DNA of 34,503 bases from Peptacetobacter sp. (lineage in GTDB: Bacteria > Bacillota > Clostridia > Peptostreptococcales > Peptostreptococcaceae). Within the stretch, counting starts at the first letter, position 1, and each line of letters starts with the position of its first letter. Position numbers and translations under genes: made by a program. Where the stretch lies: assembly GCF_029264495.1 (NCBI RefSeq), contig NZ_JARIBH010000074.1, positions 1 to 34,503 of the forward strand. The letters are read 5' to 3'. Under the pieces are notes generated by a model that saw nothing but the letters and a program-made list of their open reading frames with translations, did no database searches and was not told the origin of the DNA. Positions 24,661 through 33,529 of the stretch are shown piece after piece.

Positions 24661-26037
24661 TTATCCTACTATTAATCTTCCCTCTGGATATCTGACTGGT
24701 TGAACTTTTTTAGAACTTCCTGACATAAATGCCATAAATATTGTAAGGGATCCAACCCTACCTGCAAACATATACATTATAATAAGCAATTTTCCTATTG
24801 GTGTAAGTGTTGGACTACCACCTATACTAAGCCCTACCGTAGCAAAAGCTGATACAACCTCAAAGGCTGATGCTGTCAATGTGTAATGATTTTGTGTTGC
24901 TGATAATAAAAATGTTCCTATCACAACAAAACTTATCCCAACAACAAATATTACCATTGCTTTTCTTACAGTAGATAAACTTATTCTTCTTTCATATATT
25001 TCTATATCAGCTTTACCTAATATTAAGCTTTTTACTGATAATAATAACGTAGCTATTGTTGTAACCTTTATACCACCACCTGTAGATGCTGGAGCTGCCC
25101 CTATAAACATTAATATTATCATTGCAAACAATGTACTTTCTCTCATTTTTGTAAGGTCTATAGTATTAAATCCAGCTGTTCTAGATGTAACCGATTGGAA
25201 ATAAGCATTAGAAATTTTTTGCATTAAAGGTAAATCACCTAGTGTTTCTGGTCTATCAAATTCTATAGCTAAAATAGTTATTGTTCCTACTATTATAAGT
25301 GATAATGTTGTAAAAATAACTACCTTTGTATGTAAATTAAATTTAGAATATTTTTTTTCTCTAATTATATTCAATAATACAGGGAATCCTAATCCACCAA
25401 ATATTATTAGAAGTGATATTGTTATTACTACTACATAATTATTTTGGAAATACATAATAGATGTAAATGCCCCTGATGTTGAACCCATAAGATCAAAACC
25501 AGCATTACAAAATGCTGAAATAGAGTGGAATAACGAATACCATAATCCTTTTACAAATCCAAACATAGGAATAAATACTGTTGATAGTATTATCGCCCCT
25601 ATTCCTTCTATAGCAAAGGTCATCATAAGTACATATCTAGTAAGTCTTACTATCCCCGAAAGATCCCTTTGATTTAATGCTTCCTGTATTAAAAGCCTTT
25701 CTCTTAAGTTTATTCGTTTTCCAGTTATAAGAGCAAACATAGTTGTAACTGTCATAAAACCTAATCCACCTATTTGTATAAGCATTATTATTGTTAATTG
25801 TCCAAAAAAACTCCAATATGTTGAAGTATCTACAACTACTAATCCTGTAACACAAACAGCTGAGGTAGCTGTAAATAATGCATTTAAAAAACCTATACTT
25901 TCTCCATTTTTTGTAGATATTGGTAAATTAAGTATCAATGCTCCTATAAATATAACTGTTGCAAAGCCTATTACCATAACTTGTGTAGGTTGCATACCAC
26001 TTCCATAAGATGCAACTCTTTTGAGCATAGTTTTCAA
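24661..26037 (-). CDS. ktrB: Potassium uptake channel subunit (KtrB/TrkH family)
   Basis: A 458-residue integral membrane protein with the fourfold M1-P-M2 architecture. Selectivity-filter-like loops are visible: ATSAVCVTGLV, SAFCNAGFDL, TSRTAGFNT and FATVGLSIG, each with the conserved Gly. It imports K+ (possibly with Na+ coupling) under control of the ktrA product. The Ktr rather than Trk assignment is based on the single-domain partner. ATG 26037 follows AGGAGG with a usual gap. Confidence 0.92.
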   Translation of the reverse strand: MKTMLKRVASYGSGMQPTQVMVIGFATVIFIGALILNLPISTKNGESIGFLNALFTATSAVCVTGLVVVDTSTYWSFFGQLTIIMLIQIGGLGFMTVTTMFALITGKRINLRERLLIQEALNQRDLSGIVRLTRYVLMMTFAIEGIGAIILSTVFIPMFGFVKGLWYSLFHSISAFCNAGFDLMGSTSGAFTSIMYFQNNYVVVITISLLIIFGGLGFPVLLNIIREKKYSKFNLHTKVVIFTTLSLIIVGTITILAIEFDRPETLGDLPLMQKISNAYFQSVTSRTAGFNTIDLTKMRESTLFAMIILMFIGAAPASTGGGIKVTTIATLLLSVKSLILGKADIEIYERRISLSTVRKAMVIFVVGISFVVIGTFLLSATQNHYTLTASAFEVVSAFATVGLSIGGSPTLTPIGKLLIIMYMFAGRVGSLTIFMAFMSGSSKKVQPVRYPEGRLIVG

Positions 26038-26128
26038 TTTATTTCAAACCTCCTGACTCTTATCAAGTACATATATTTTCTTAAAATAATTTTAAATTCT
26101 AATTAAATTATTTAAATATCATTTATAT

Positions 26129-26157
26129 ATTATATTCTAATTTAGAATTAAAAACAA
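26129..26157 (-). promoter_or_regulatory. Promoter of ktrB-ktrA-trmH
   Basis: TTGTTT (26152-26157), 17 bp, TATAAT (26129-26134) on the minus strand. The spacer holds TTCTA-AAT-TAGAA, a short inverted repeat. The leader is about 85 bases, too short for the usual c-di-AMP riboswitch, and I see no such motif. Confidence 0.6.
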
Positions 26158-26193
26158 CCTTATCAAATATAATCAATGTTAAGTATTTTTAAT

Positions 26194-26230
26194 AAAAAAA
26201 GACTGCTTTGCTTTTGCAAAACAGTCTGTA
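26194..26230 (-). terminator. Terminator of infC-rpmI-rplT
   Basis: GACTG-C-TTTGC pairs with GCAAA-A-CAGTC around TTTT, followed on the minus strand by a T-run. It is about 25 bp past the rplT stop. Confidence 0.88.
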
Positions 26231-26254
26231 TTTTATAGATTACTTATTTATAAA

Positions 26255-26611
26255 TTAAGCTAATTTAGCTTTAGCAACTTCTACAAGTTTAGCAAATCCA
26301 GCTGGATCCTGTATAGCCATTTCAGATAACATTTTTCTGTTAACTTCAACACCTGCTAATTTTAAACCGTTCATTAATCTTGAATAAGACATACCGTTCA
26401 TTCTAGCAGCTGCGTTTATTCTCTGTATCCAAAGTTTTCTGTAATCTCTTTTCTTTAATTTTCTACCTATGTATGCATTTCTTAATGCTTTCATAACGAA
26501 TGCATTAGCTGGTCTATATAATTTGCTTCTAGATCCTCTGAATCCTTTTGCAAGTTTTAAAACTTTTTTATGTTTTTTACGGGCATTCATACCTTTTTTT
26601 ACTCTTGCCAT
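26255..26611 (-). CDS. rplT: 50S ribosomal protein L20
   Basis: A 118-residue basic protein with the family start [20 protein letters not shown] and the conserved [14 protein letters not shown]. It is needed for early 50S assembly and also, in Firmicutes, binds the leader of its own operon to lower transcription. Last gene of infC-rpmI-rplT. Confidence 0.98.
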   Translation of the reverse strand: MARVKKGMNARKKHKKVLKLAKGFRGSRSKLYRPANAFVMKALRNAYIGRKLKKRDYRKLWIQRINAAARMNGMSYSRLMNGLKLAGVEVNRKMLSEMAIQDPAGFAKLVEVAKAKLA

Positions 26612-26680
26612 TAGTCTTGTCCTCCATTATTTATTATTTTAATTTTTCTTGTATTTTCCGTTTCAATTTATTAATAGTTC

Positions 26681-26878
26681 TTATTTGTATGGTAATAACT
26701 GAGCTATTCTTCTTGCATCACCTTCAGAAACTAAAGTTGACTGTCTTAAGTTCATTTTAGTTTTTGCAGATTTTTTAGTTAATATATGGCTTTTATAAGC
26801 TTTAGCTCTTTTTAATTTTCCATTTCCTGTTCTTTTTAATCTTTTTGCTGCACCTCTATGAGTTTTCATTTTTGGCAT
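26681..26878 (-). CDS. rpmI: 50S ribosomal protein L35
   Basis: A 65-residue protein of typical length: [18 protein letters not shown], then [14 protein letters not shown] small, highly basic part of the 50S subunit. It lies 28 bp after infC and about 70 bp before rplT, in the same transcript. Confidence 0.98.
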   Translation of the reverse strand: MPKMKTHRGAAKRLKRTGNGKLKRAKAYKSHILTKKSAKTKMNLRQSTLVSEGDARRIAQLLPYK

Positions 26879-26906
26879 GACAAAGTTCCTCCTCTCGAAT
26901 ATTTAT

Positions 26907-27416
26907 CTATTTTTTTGGATCTATTATTACAACCATATTATTCCCTTCGAATGTAGGGGCTTTTGCTGGTTCTCCAAACTCTTTAACTGCTTCGATGAAT
27001 TTAAGCATTACTTCTTTACCAAGATCTTTATGACCTAATTCTCTACCTCTGAATCTAAGTTCTACTTTAACTTTATCTCCTTTTGATAGGAATTTCATAG
27101 CCTGTTTAGCTTTTGTATTAAGGTCATTTTGTTCTATACCTGGTCTTAATCTAACTTCTTTAACATTAACTGTTTTTTGTTTTTTCTTAGCTTCTTTCTC
27201 TTTTCTAGCCTGTTCATATCTATATTTTCCATAGTCCATTACTTTACAAACAGGTGGTTTAGCATTTGGCGAAATCATAACTAAGTCTAAATTTTTGCTA
27301 TTTGCTAATCCTTGAGCTTCTTTTATAGGCATTACTCCTAACTGCTCTCCATTTGAAGAAATAACTCTTACTTCTTTTTCTCTTATCTGTTCGTTTATTG
27401 CGACTTCCTTACTAAT
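26907..27416 (-). CDS. infC: Translation initiation factor IF-3, ATT start codon
   Basis: A 169-residue IF-3 with an N-terminal domain (from SKEVAINEQIREKEVR), a basic linker and a C-terminal domain that binds 30S. It keeps subunits apart and proofreads the start codon. The homologous N-terminus needs an ATT start at 27416, preceded by GGAGGTGG 6 bases away. The first in-frame ATG (27332) would delete 28 conserved residues. ATT is a known hallmark of infC: low IF-3 tolerates it, so the factor limits its own synthesis. The overlapping six-codon frame beginning at the ribosome-binding site has no site of its own. Confidence 0.95.
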   Translation of the reverse strand: MSKEVAINEQIREKEVRVISSNGEQLGVMPIKEAQGLANSKNLDLVMISPNAKPPVCKVMDYGKYRYEQARKEKEAKKKQKTVNVKEVRLRPGIEQNDLNTKAKQAMKFLSKGDKVKVELRFRGRELGHKDLGKEVMLKFIEAVKEFGEPAKAPTFEGNNMVVIIDPKK

Positions 27417-27442
27417 GGTAGTCCACCTCCATATTTATATTT

Positions 27443-27590
27443 AAAAAAAGGCGAATGATAATTATCATCCGCCATATAAGTTCTCATAACTAACTAAGCT
27501 TTTAAAAAAGCTTTAAAACTCATATTAACTCTTACTAACTTTCGTTGTAAGGTGAGAAACGGATTTCTACTTGTTTTTTAACTTACTTGT
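27443..27590 (-). promoter_or_regulatory. L20-type leader with terminator, upstream of infC
   Basis: The 150-base leader holds a conserved block reading AATCCGTTTCTCACCTTAC on the minus strand, as in L20-binding leaders of Firmicutes. It ends in a GGCGGATGATAA/TTATCATTCGCC hairpin (27450-27473) plus T7, an intrinsic terminator. L20 binding would favour termination, so excess L20 shuts off the operon. A second AAGCTTTT/AAAAGCTT pairing lies in between (27497-27513). Confidence 0.85.
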
Positions 27591-27592
27591 TT

Positions 27593-27621
27593 ACTATATC
27601 ATCTTTTTATAATTAATGCAA
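27593..27621 (-). promoter_or_regulatory. Promoter of infC-rpmI-rplT
   Basis: TTGCAT (27616-27621), 17 bp, TATAGT (27593-27598) on the minus strand, about 16 bp past the map stop. Confidence 0.7.
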
Positions 27622-27636
27622 GTATTTTTTTTATTT

Positions 27637-28503
27637 TTATTTAGTTATTATTTCTATTCCATCATTTGTAACTAATATTTGATGCTCCCATTGTGCTGAA
27701 AGAGAGTCATCTGCTGTGTATACTGTCCATTCATTTTCATCATCAACATATACATCATACTCACCTTCATTTATCATAGGTTCTATTGTGAAAATCATTC
27801 CAGGAACTAATACCATTCCTTCTCCTTTTTTGCCAACATGAGCAACAAATGGATCTTCATGGAATTCAAGTCCTATTCCATGTCCTCCAAAAGCTCTAAC
27901 TACAGAATATCCATTTTTTTCTGCAACCTCTTGCACAGCAGCTCCTATATCACCAAGATGTCCCCAAGGTTTTACAGCTTTTATACCAGCCTCTAAACAT
28001 TCTTTTGCTATATCTGTTATCTTGTCTGCTGCTTCACTAACTTTCCCTATTTTAAACATTCTTGATGCATCTGAAAAGTATCCATCTTTAATAGTAGATA
28101 CATCTACATTAACTATATCTCCTTCTTTTAAGATAATATTTTCATCCGGTATACCATGGCACACTTCATTATTTATAGATGTACAAACACTCTTTGGAAA
28201 ACCTCCATATCCTAAAGGTGCTGGAGTTGCACCATGTGAAACTGTATAATCATACACTATCTTATCTATATCAGCAGTACTCATTCCCGCTTTTATATTT
28301 TTTGCAACTTCATCAAGAACTCCTGTATTTATTTTACCACTTTCCTTTATTGCATTTATTTCATCTTGATTTTTAACCAAAGATTTTGGTGGCATTATAT
28401 GTCCCTGTGTAGCCATTTCTCTATATTTTTCATCAAATTCCATATGGCATTTTTTATATTTTAATCCGCTTTTACACCAACATTTATCATTTCTATTTAT
28501 CAT
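27637..28503 (-). CDS. map: Methionine aminopeptidase type I with SEC-C zinc motif
   Basis: A 288-residue enzyme that removes the initiator Met. The N-terminus carries a SEC-C zinc motif (CWCKSGLKYKKCH, residues 8-20), a ribosome-associated accessory in some Clostridia. The pita-bread fold follows, with metal ligands in VNVDVST and YFSDASRMF (two Asp), GHGIGLEFHEDP (His), TIEPMI (Glu) and QWEHQI (Glu). GGAGA lies 6 bases before ATG. It has no close co-transcribed neighbour. The SEC-C form is often the second Met aminopeptidase of a genome, which I cannot test here. Confidence 0.95.
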   Translation of the reverse strand: MINRNDKCWCKSGLKYKKCHMEFDEKYREMATQGHIMPPKSLVKNQDEINAIKESGKINTGVLDEVAKNIKAGMSTADIDKIVYDYTVSHGATPAPLGYGGFPKSVCTSINNEVCHGIPDENIILKEGDIVNVDVSTIKDGYFSDASRMFKIGKVSEAADKITDIAKECLEAGIKAVKPWGHLGDIGAAVQEVAEKNGYSVVRAFGGHGIGLEFHEDPFVAHVGKKGEGMVLVPGMIFTIEPMINEGEYDVYVDDENEWTVYTADDSLSAQWEHQILVTNDGIEIITK

Positions 28504-28588
28504 TTATATCTCCTTCCTTTCTTAAATAATTTATATACTACACTATTATTTTAACACTTATTTTTAATATGTGAAGATTTATATAAAA

Positions 28589-28656
28589 TTTTTAATTGTT
28601 CTAATTGATTTTATATCTCAATTAATTTTTATAAAATCTATTAGAATAATTAAAAA
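28589..28656. repeat. Imperfect 27-bp inverted repeat between map and proC
   Basis: The arm at 28589-28615 and the arm at 28630-28656 are reverse complements at 25 of 27 positions, separated by 14 bases. The right arm shares its last five bases with the proC terminator stem, so the two hairpins would compete. Almost pure A+T. I see no target-site duplication or transposase. Confidence 0.7.
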
Positions 28657-28686
28657 TAGGAATAATTTCTTATTATTCCTATTTTT
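28652..28686. terminator. Terminator of proC
   Basis: AAAAATAGGAATAA pairs exactly with TTATTCCTATTTTT around a 7-base loop, with the T-run inside the stem on either strand. It lies about 56 bp past the proC stop. Confidence 0.8.
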
Positions 28687-28741
28687 ATCATTATTTTTAT
28701 TTAATTCAAATTTTATACTATATTTTTATAGAATTAAACTT

Positions 28742-29539
28742 TTATTTTAATGACATATCCTTTTCCATAACTGCACTTACAGCTTTTTCTACTGTACTCA
28801 TGAAATTATTGTCTTGTAATTTACAAACGCCTTCTATAGTTGTTCCACCAGGAGAACAAACTTCATCAACTAATCCAAATGGGTGTTTACTTGATTCCAT
28901 CACCATTTTTGCAGAACCTAAAACTGAACTTGCTGCTATTTCTAATGCAACATCTTTTGAAAGTCCCCATTTTACTCCTGCTCTTGCTAAAGCATCTATA
29001 TACATATAAGTAAATGCTGGAGATGCACAACCTACAGCTGTAAATATTGCGAAATTTTTTTCTTCTATTTCAACTATACTTCCTATTTCACCAAACATAG
29101 CTTTTACTATTTCTTTTTCTTCATTCGTTACATTTTTATTACAAGTAAAACAACTTGTAGACATTAATACCTGTGCATTTACATTAGGCATTACTCTTAT
29201 TATATGCACTTCTTCTCCTAAATTTTCTTGTAGATAACTTATCTCTTTACCTGCTGCAACGGATACTATTAATTGATTTTCTTTTAATAATTTTTTTACA
29301 TCAGGTAATACTACTGGTAATACTTGTGGTTCTACTGCTAACACTATTACATCAGATTTTTCCATAAGTTCTTCTATTGAATAACAAGTTGTTAAACCAT
29401 ATTCTTTAGTTAGTTTTTCAACTTTACTAGCTGTTCTATTATACCCTAAAATATCTTCATTTTTGAAAGATTCTCCTATGCACATCCCTTTCATTATTGC
29501 AGATGCCATATTCCCAACACCTAAAAATCCATATTTCAT
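28742..29539 (-). CDS. proC: Pyrroline-5-carboxylate reductase
   Basis: A 265-residue NAD(P)H-dependent enzyme, last step of proline synthesis. The N-terminal Rossmann motif is GFLGVGNMASAIMKG, with VLAVEPQ and VSVAAGKEI following. The C-terminal dimer and substrate region has MPNVNAQ and SPGGTTIEGV, the proline-binding loop. GGAGG before ATG. Single-gene unit with its own terminator. In such anaerobes it often serves proline-linked redox metabolism too. Confidence 0.96.
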   Translation of the reverse strand: MKYGFLGVGNMASAIMKGMCIGESFKNEDILGYNRTASKVEKLTKEYGLTTCYSIEELMEKSDVIVLAVEPQVLPVVLPDVKKLLKENQLIVSVAAGKEISYLQENLGEEVHIIRVMPNVNAQVLMSTSCFTCNKNVTNEEKEIVKAMFGEIGSIVEIEEKNFAIFTAVGCASPAFTYMYIDALARAGVKWGLSKDVALEIAASSVLGSAKMVMESSKHPFGLVDEVCSPGGTTIEGVCKLQDNNFMSTVEKAVSAVMEKDMSLK

Positions 29540-29772
29540 ATAAATTTCCTCCTCAAATATATTTTTATTATCTATAATTATATCACAACACTAAACCTAC
29601 TACTACTAAAGTCGTATAAACAGATACATCAACTTCTCTTCATAGAATCACAGAAATTAAAATGGTGATTCCAAATAATTTTAATAAAATAATGTTGAAA
29701 TATACATTCTTAAAATAAAAATTTAAGGTTTAAATCATATAATTGTTTAATATATTTAGTGTAGCTTTAAAT

Positions 29773-29799
29773 AAAAAAGAAGGCTTTCGCCTTCTTTTT
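29773..29799. terminator. Bidirectional terminator downstream of the 45-codon ORF
   Basis: AAAAAGAAGGC pairs exactly with GCCTTCTTTTT around TTTC, with T-runs on both sides. About 40 bp past the small ORF stop. Confidence 0.88.
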
Positions 29800-29837
29800 A
29801 TATTATTTATTGCATATATCCAACTTTAAAATATTTA

Positions 29838-29975
29838 TTATTCATAATCTTCATTAGTTTCCATGTCTATATGATCACCTGAATCAAATAAAAAGACATT
29901 TTGAGGTTTGAATATAATAAATAAGGCTAATAATATTAATATAGTAATGAGTATCTTTTTAATTATTTTTTTCAT
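29838..29975 (-). CDS. Putative 45-residue membrane microprotein
   Basis: The frame begins MKKIIKKIL, has one hydrophobic helix (about 8-22) and a short acidic outside tail ending METNEDYE, so it fits a single-pass protein with the basic end inside. AAAGGG lies 11 bases ahead of ATG, a usable but long gap. It is flanked by a clear terminator (29773-29799) and, upstream, a promoter (30289-30317). I do not recognise a family. Charge layout and context make it more likely real than chance. Confidence 0.5.
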   Translation of the reverse strand: MKKIIKKILITILILLALFIIFKPQNVFLFDSGDHIDMETNEDYE

Positions 29976-30288
29976 ACATAGTTCAACCCTTTCATTAGTA
30001 CTTTTCTTTTCAATATATTTAGTATTCTATCAAATTAGATATTTTTTTATAAAGAATAAACTATTCATAAAGATTTATACTTTTTTATATTACTTTTTTA
30101 TACCTTACTTAATTAGGATAATTTTTATCCTTTTAAAACGATAAACACATCTAAAATTACATCCTATTGTTATTATTAATTTTAGCTAAATCATAGAAGA
30201 TTGTTTTTTGATTTTATCAATTTTGATTCAGCTACATTTTATATCTAATTTTCAATATTATAGTTAGAATACTGTCTTTATTTTAACA
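29976..30288 (-). other. Long AT-rich leader or small-RNA region, no gene seen
   Basis: About 310 bases lie between the promoter at 30289-30317 and the 45-codon ORF. No ORF with a ribosome-binding site and no known riboswitch motif was recognised. A small AGGAT/ATCCT hairpin lies near 30115-30131. It could be a long 5' UTR or an independent small RNA. Confidence 0.4.
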
Positions 30289-30317
30289 ATTATAACATAA
30301 AACATATCAACTCGCAA
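30289..30317 (-). promoter_or_regulatory. Promoter upstream of the 45-codon ORF
   Basis: TTGCGA (30312-30317), 17 bp, TATAAT (30289-30294), on the minus strand. It lies past the thrS terminator, so it defines a separate unit. Confidence 0.6.
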
Positions 30318-30398
30318 GAAAAACGTTATTTACAAATATATCATAGTTATAATCTATAAATATAAAATTTATTTTACTTTGTTAAAAACTACTTTTAA

Positions 30399-30436
30399 AA
30401 AAAATAGAGTGGATTTTATAATCTCACTCTATTTTT
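30399..30436 (-). terminator. Terminator of thrS
   Basis: AAAATAGAGTG pairs with CACTCTATTTT, with a T-run on the minus strand after the stem. About 28 bp past the thrS stop. Confidence 0.85.
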
Positions 30437-30463
30437 ATTTATCAATTTATATTTTTTAATGGA

Positions 30464-32380
30464 CTATTCCATTACTATATTTTCTCTTGTTCTAACTTTT
30501 TCTTGTACATCGTTTATGAATTTAGATAATTCTATATTACCTAATTCACCTTCTTCTCTTGATCTCACAGATATATTATTTTCAGCTTCTTCTTTTTCTC
30601 CTACTATTATCATATATGGTACTTTTTCAAGCTGAGCTTCTCTTATTTTAAATCCAACTTTTTCTACTCTACCATCAACTTCTACTCTTAGTCCATTATC
30701 GAATAATTCTTTTCTTACTTTTTCTGCATATTCAGCATATTTATCTGATATTGGTATTATTTTAACCTGAGTAGGAGCTAACCAAACTGGGAATTTTCCA
30801 GCATACTGTTCTATTAAGATTCCTATAAATCTTTCTATACTACCAAATGCAACTCTATGTATCATTACAGGTCTATGTTTTTCACCATCTTGTCCTATAT
30901 ATGTAGCATCAAATTGTCTTGGTAACTGCATGTCTAGCTGTATAGTACCACACTGCCAAGTTCTTCCTATACAGTCTGTTAAGTGGAAGTCTATTTTTGG
31001 ACCATAGAAAGCTCCGTCTCCTTCATTTATAACAAATGGAAGATTTAATTCTTCTAAAGCTCCTCTTAATCCATTTTCTGCTGCTTCCCATTCTTCATCT
31101 GATCCCATTGAGTCTTCTGGTCTAGTAGATAATTCTAAATGATATTCAAATCCAAATGTTTTATATATACCATCTATTAAAGATATTACACCTTTTATTT
31201 CATCTCTTATTTGTTCTGGTAACATGAATATATGTGCGTCATCTTGAGTAAATGCTCTAACTCTCATTAATCCATGTAATGCACCTGATAATTCATGTCT
31301 ATGTACTCTACCAAGTTCAGCAACTCTCATTGGGAAATCTCTGTATGAGTGCATATCGCTTTTATAGTATAACATTCCACCAGGACAGTTCATAGGTTTT
31401 ATGGCAAAATCTTCTTCATCAATTTTTACAGTATACATGTTTTCTTTATAATGATACCAGTGACCAGAAGTTTCCCATAATTTTCTATTTAATATTATTG
31501 GAGTTTCTATTTCTACATATCCAGCTTTTCTATGTACTTCTCTCCAATATTCTAATAAAGAATTTTTAAGAGCCATACCTTTTGGTAACATTAGAGGGAA
31601 TCCAGGTCCTTCTTCTGGTATCATAAATAATCCTAATTCTTTACCTAATTTTCTGTGGTCTCTTTTTTTAGCTTCTTCCATCATATGTATGTATTCTTCT
31701 AAATCTTTATTTTTTTCAAAAGAAACTCCATATATTCTCTGAAGCATTTTTCTATTTTCATCTCCACGCCAGTAAGCTCCTGCAACACTTGTAAGTTTTA
31801 CTGCTTTTACTTTTTTAGTAGAAGGAAGGTGTGGTCCTGCACATAAATCTGTAAAATCGCCTTGTTTGTAGAATGATATAACCGCATCTTCTGGTAAATC
31901 TTCTATTAACTCAACTTTGTATTCTTCGCCTTTTTCCTTCATTAATTTTATAGCTTCTTCTCTTGGAAGTTCAAATCTTTCTATTTTTAAATCTTCTTTA
32001 GCTATTTTTTTCATTTCTTTTTCTAATTTTTCTAGATCTTCAGGTATTAAACTATGATCTAAATCTATATCATAATAGAATCCATTATCTATAGCTGGTC
32101 CTATTGCAAGTTTTGCTTCTGGATATAATCTTTTTATTGCTTGAGCTAATATATGAGATGAAGTATGTCTAAAAACTTCTCTTCCTTCTTTGTCATCAAA
32201 TTTAAGAAGGTTAACTGAACAGTCTTTATCTAATACTGTATCTAAACCTACTACTTCTCCATCAACTTCTGCTGCAACTATATTTCTAGCTAAACCTTCA
32301 CTTATTGACTTAGCAACATCAAGTACTGATACACCTGATTCATATTCTCTTACATCATTTTTTAAAGATACTTTAATCAT
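30464..32380 (-). CDS. thrS: Threonyl-tRNA synthetase
   Basis: A 638-residue class II synthetase with a TGS domain (1-60), a second additional domain with the editing motif HTSSHILAQA and the Cys-containing FTDLCAGPHL, the catalytic core with zinc-binding CPGG in KPMNCPGGM and the RHELSGALHGLMRVRAF motif 2, and a C-terminal anticodon-binding domain (VWLAPTQVKIIPIS onward). GAGGAGG precedes ATG. A T-box leader controls it. Confidence 0.98.
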   Translation of the reverse strand: MIKVSLKNDVREYESGVSVLDVAKSISEGLARNIVAAEVDGEVVGLDTVLDKDCSVNLLKFDDKEGREVFRHTSSHILAQAIKRLYPEAKLAIGPAIDNGFYYDIDLDHSLIPEDLEKLEKEMKKIAKEDLKIERFELPREEAIKLMKEKGEEYKVELIEDLPEDAVISFYKQGDFTDLCAGPHLPSTKKVKAVKLTSVAGAYWRGDENRKMLQRIYGVSFEKNKDLEEYIHMMEEAKKRDHRKLGKELGLFMIPEEGPGFPLMLPKGMALKNSLLEYWREVHRKAGYVEIETPIILNRKLWETSGHWYHYKENMYTVKIDEEDFAIKPMNCPGGMLYYKSDMHSYRDFPMRVAELGRVHRHELSGALHGLMRVRAFTQDDAHIFMLPEQIRDEIKGVISLIDGIYKTFGFEYHLELSTRPEDSMGSDEEWEAAENGLRGALEELNLPFVINEGDGAFYGPKIDFHLTDCIGRTWQCGTIQLDMQLPRQFDATYIGQDGEKHRPVMIHRVAFGSIERFIGILIEQYAGKFPVWLAPTQVKIIPISDKYAEYAEKVRKELFDNGLRVEVDGRVEKVGFKIREAQLEKVPYMIIVGEKEEAENNISVRSREEGELGNIELSKFINDVQEKVRTRENIVME

Positions 32381-32440
32381 ATTTGCGTCCTCCTCTTTAT
32401 ATAAATTCTAATATTAATTGCTTTATTAATTTTAAATAAT

Positions 32441-32695
32441 AAAAAAACTCGTCCCATAAATTTTGGGACGAGTAATCTCGCGTTTCCACCCAAGTTGATA
32501 TATTTATTAAATATATCCTCTTGAAGATTATAAGGTAATCACCCGAATACTTTCACATATGAACATGCTACTAAATTCAGCTCCAAGCTAGTTTTCAGAT
32601 AACTCATTTCTTGTAGACTCTCAGCCTATGATCTACATTCTCTGGAAGATGATTTTTATCTTACTCTTTCTCTTCATCACTAATATAAAACTTTC
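32441..32695 (-). promoter_or_regulatory. T-box leader of thrS
   Basis: The T-box GGGTGGAAACGCG lies on the minus strand (32479-32491). The terminator ACTCGTCCCA/TTGGGACGAGT with T7 lies at 32441-32473. An ACU triplet followed by A is visible in the stem I region near 32590, fitting a Thr specifier. Confidence 0.92.
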
Positions 32696-32699
32696 TTTT

Positions 32700-32728
32700 A
32701 TTCTATCATATAGATTTATACATTTCAA
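32700..32728 (-). promoter_or_regulatory. Promoter of the thrS T-box unit
   Basis: TTGAAA (32723-32728), 17 bp, TAGAAT (32700-32705) on the minus strand. Confidence 0.65.
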
Positions 32729-32793
32729 TATAAAGATTTTAATTTTCTGACATATTATTTTTAACAATATTTTAATTTTACAATTTTTCTTTT

Positions 32794-33396
32794 TTATATA
32801 AACAATGTAATTATTCCTTGTACTACACCTATCATAAATCCTAAAAATAATCCTAACACTTCTATATGCTTTAATTCTTTTTTAGCTATTTTTACTGTCA
32901 TCTCTTCAAGATATTCAATATCAAAATCATTTATTCTTTCTTCTATAATTTTTTCAATATCTACTCTTTCTTTAGCTTTTTCAATAAATTTAACTTCTAG
33001 TTCATCTACTGTATTATCTACTTCTTTATCTATTATGTCTGATATATAATCACTTATTCTAGAAAGTATAGATGATGGTAAAAACATAGCTTTTTCAGAG
33101 ATAATATTTTTTATTTTAGAATTTATATATTCAGATATTTCTTTTTTATCTTCTTCTTTTATTATTCCATCAAATATATCATCTTCATTTAATAATTCTC
33201 TTTTAACTGTTTCTGCAACATTTTTTGCAAGTTCTTCTTTTCTTTTTGGTATAAGTCCTCTTATCTCAAAATTTATAATTGGTATTTTTATCGCTTCATA
33301 TGGTTTAAAAAGCATTTTAATTGCAAGAACATTTGTAAGATATCCTATAAATCCACCTATAACCGCCATAAATAATATTCTTAAAAATATATTCAT
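32794..33396 (-). CDS. DUF445 family membrane protein (YheB-like)
   Basis: A 200-residue protein with a membrane helix at each end (about 5-27 and 178-200). The N-terminal signature GGFIGYLTNVLAIKMLFKPY is followed by RGLIPKRKEELAKNVAETV, which defines DUF445. The middle is a charged helical stretch. It is about half the length of the longer YheB-type members. Function unknown. AAGGTGA lies ahead of ATG. Confidence 0.82.
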   Translation of the reverse strand: MNIFLRILFMAVIGGFIGYLTNVLAIKMLFKPYEAIKIPIINFEIRGLIPKRKEELAKNVAETVKRELLNEDDIFDGIIKEEDKKEISEYINSKIKNIISEKAMFLPSSILSRISDYISDIIDKEVDNTVDELEVKFIEKAKERVDIEKIIEERINDFDIEYLEEMTVKIAKKELKHIEVLGLFLGFMIGVVQGIITLFI

Positions 33397-33529
33397 AATT
33401 ATTCACCTTTTCCTTATTATAATATTTTATCTATTAGTTAAATTTATATAGAATTATTTATCAAGATATTATTATATACCCTTATACATAAATATTACAA
33501 CTTTAATTTATTTTAATATTAAATATTCC

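Noticed and set aside
26040-26128. c-di-AMP riboswitch ahead of the ktr genes
   Set aside because: The leader is only about 85 bases and I found none of the conserved core; no terminator lies in it.
29908-30144. 78-codon plus-strand open frame
   Set aside because: It is antisense to the 45-codon ORF, hydrophobic by base composition only, and has no GGAGG.
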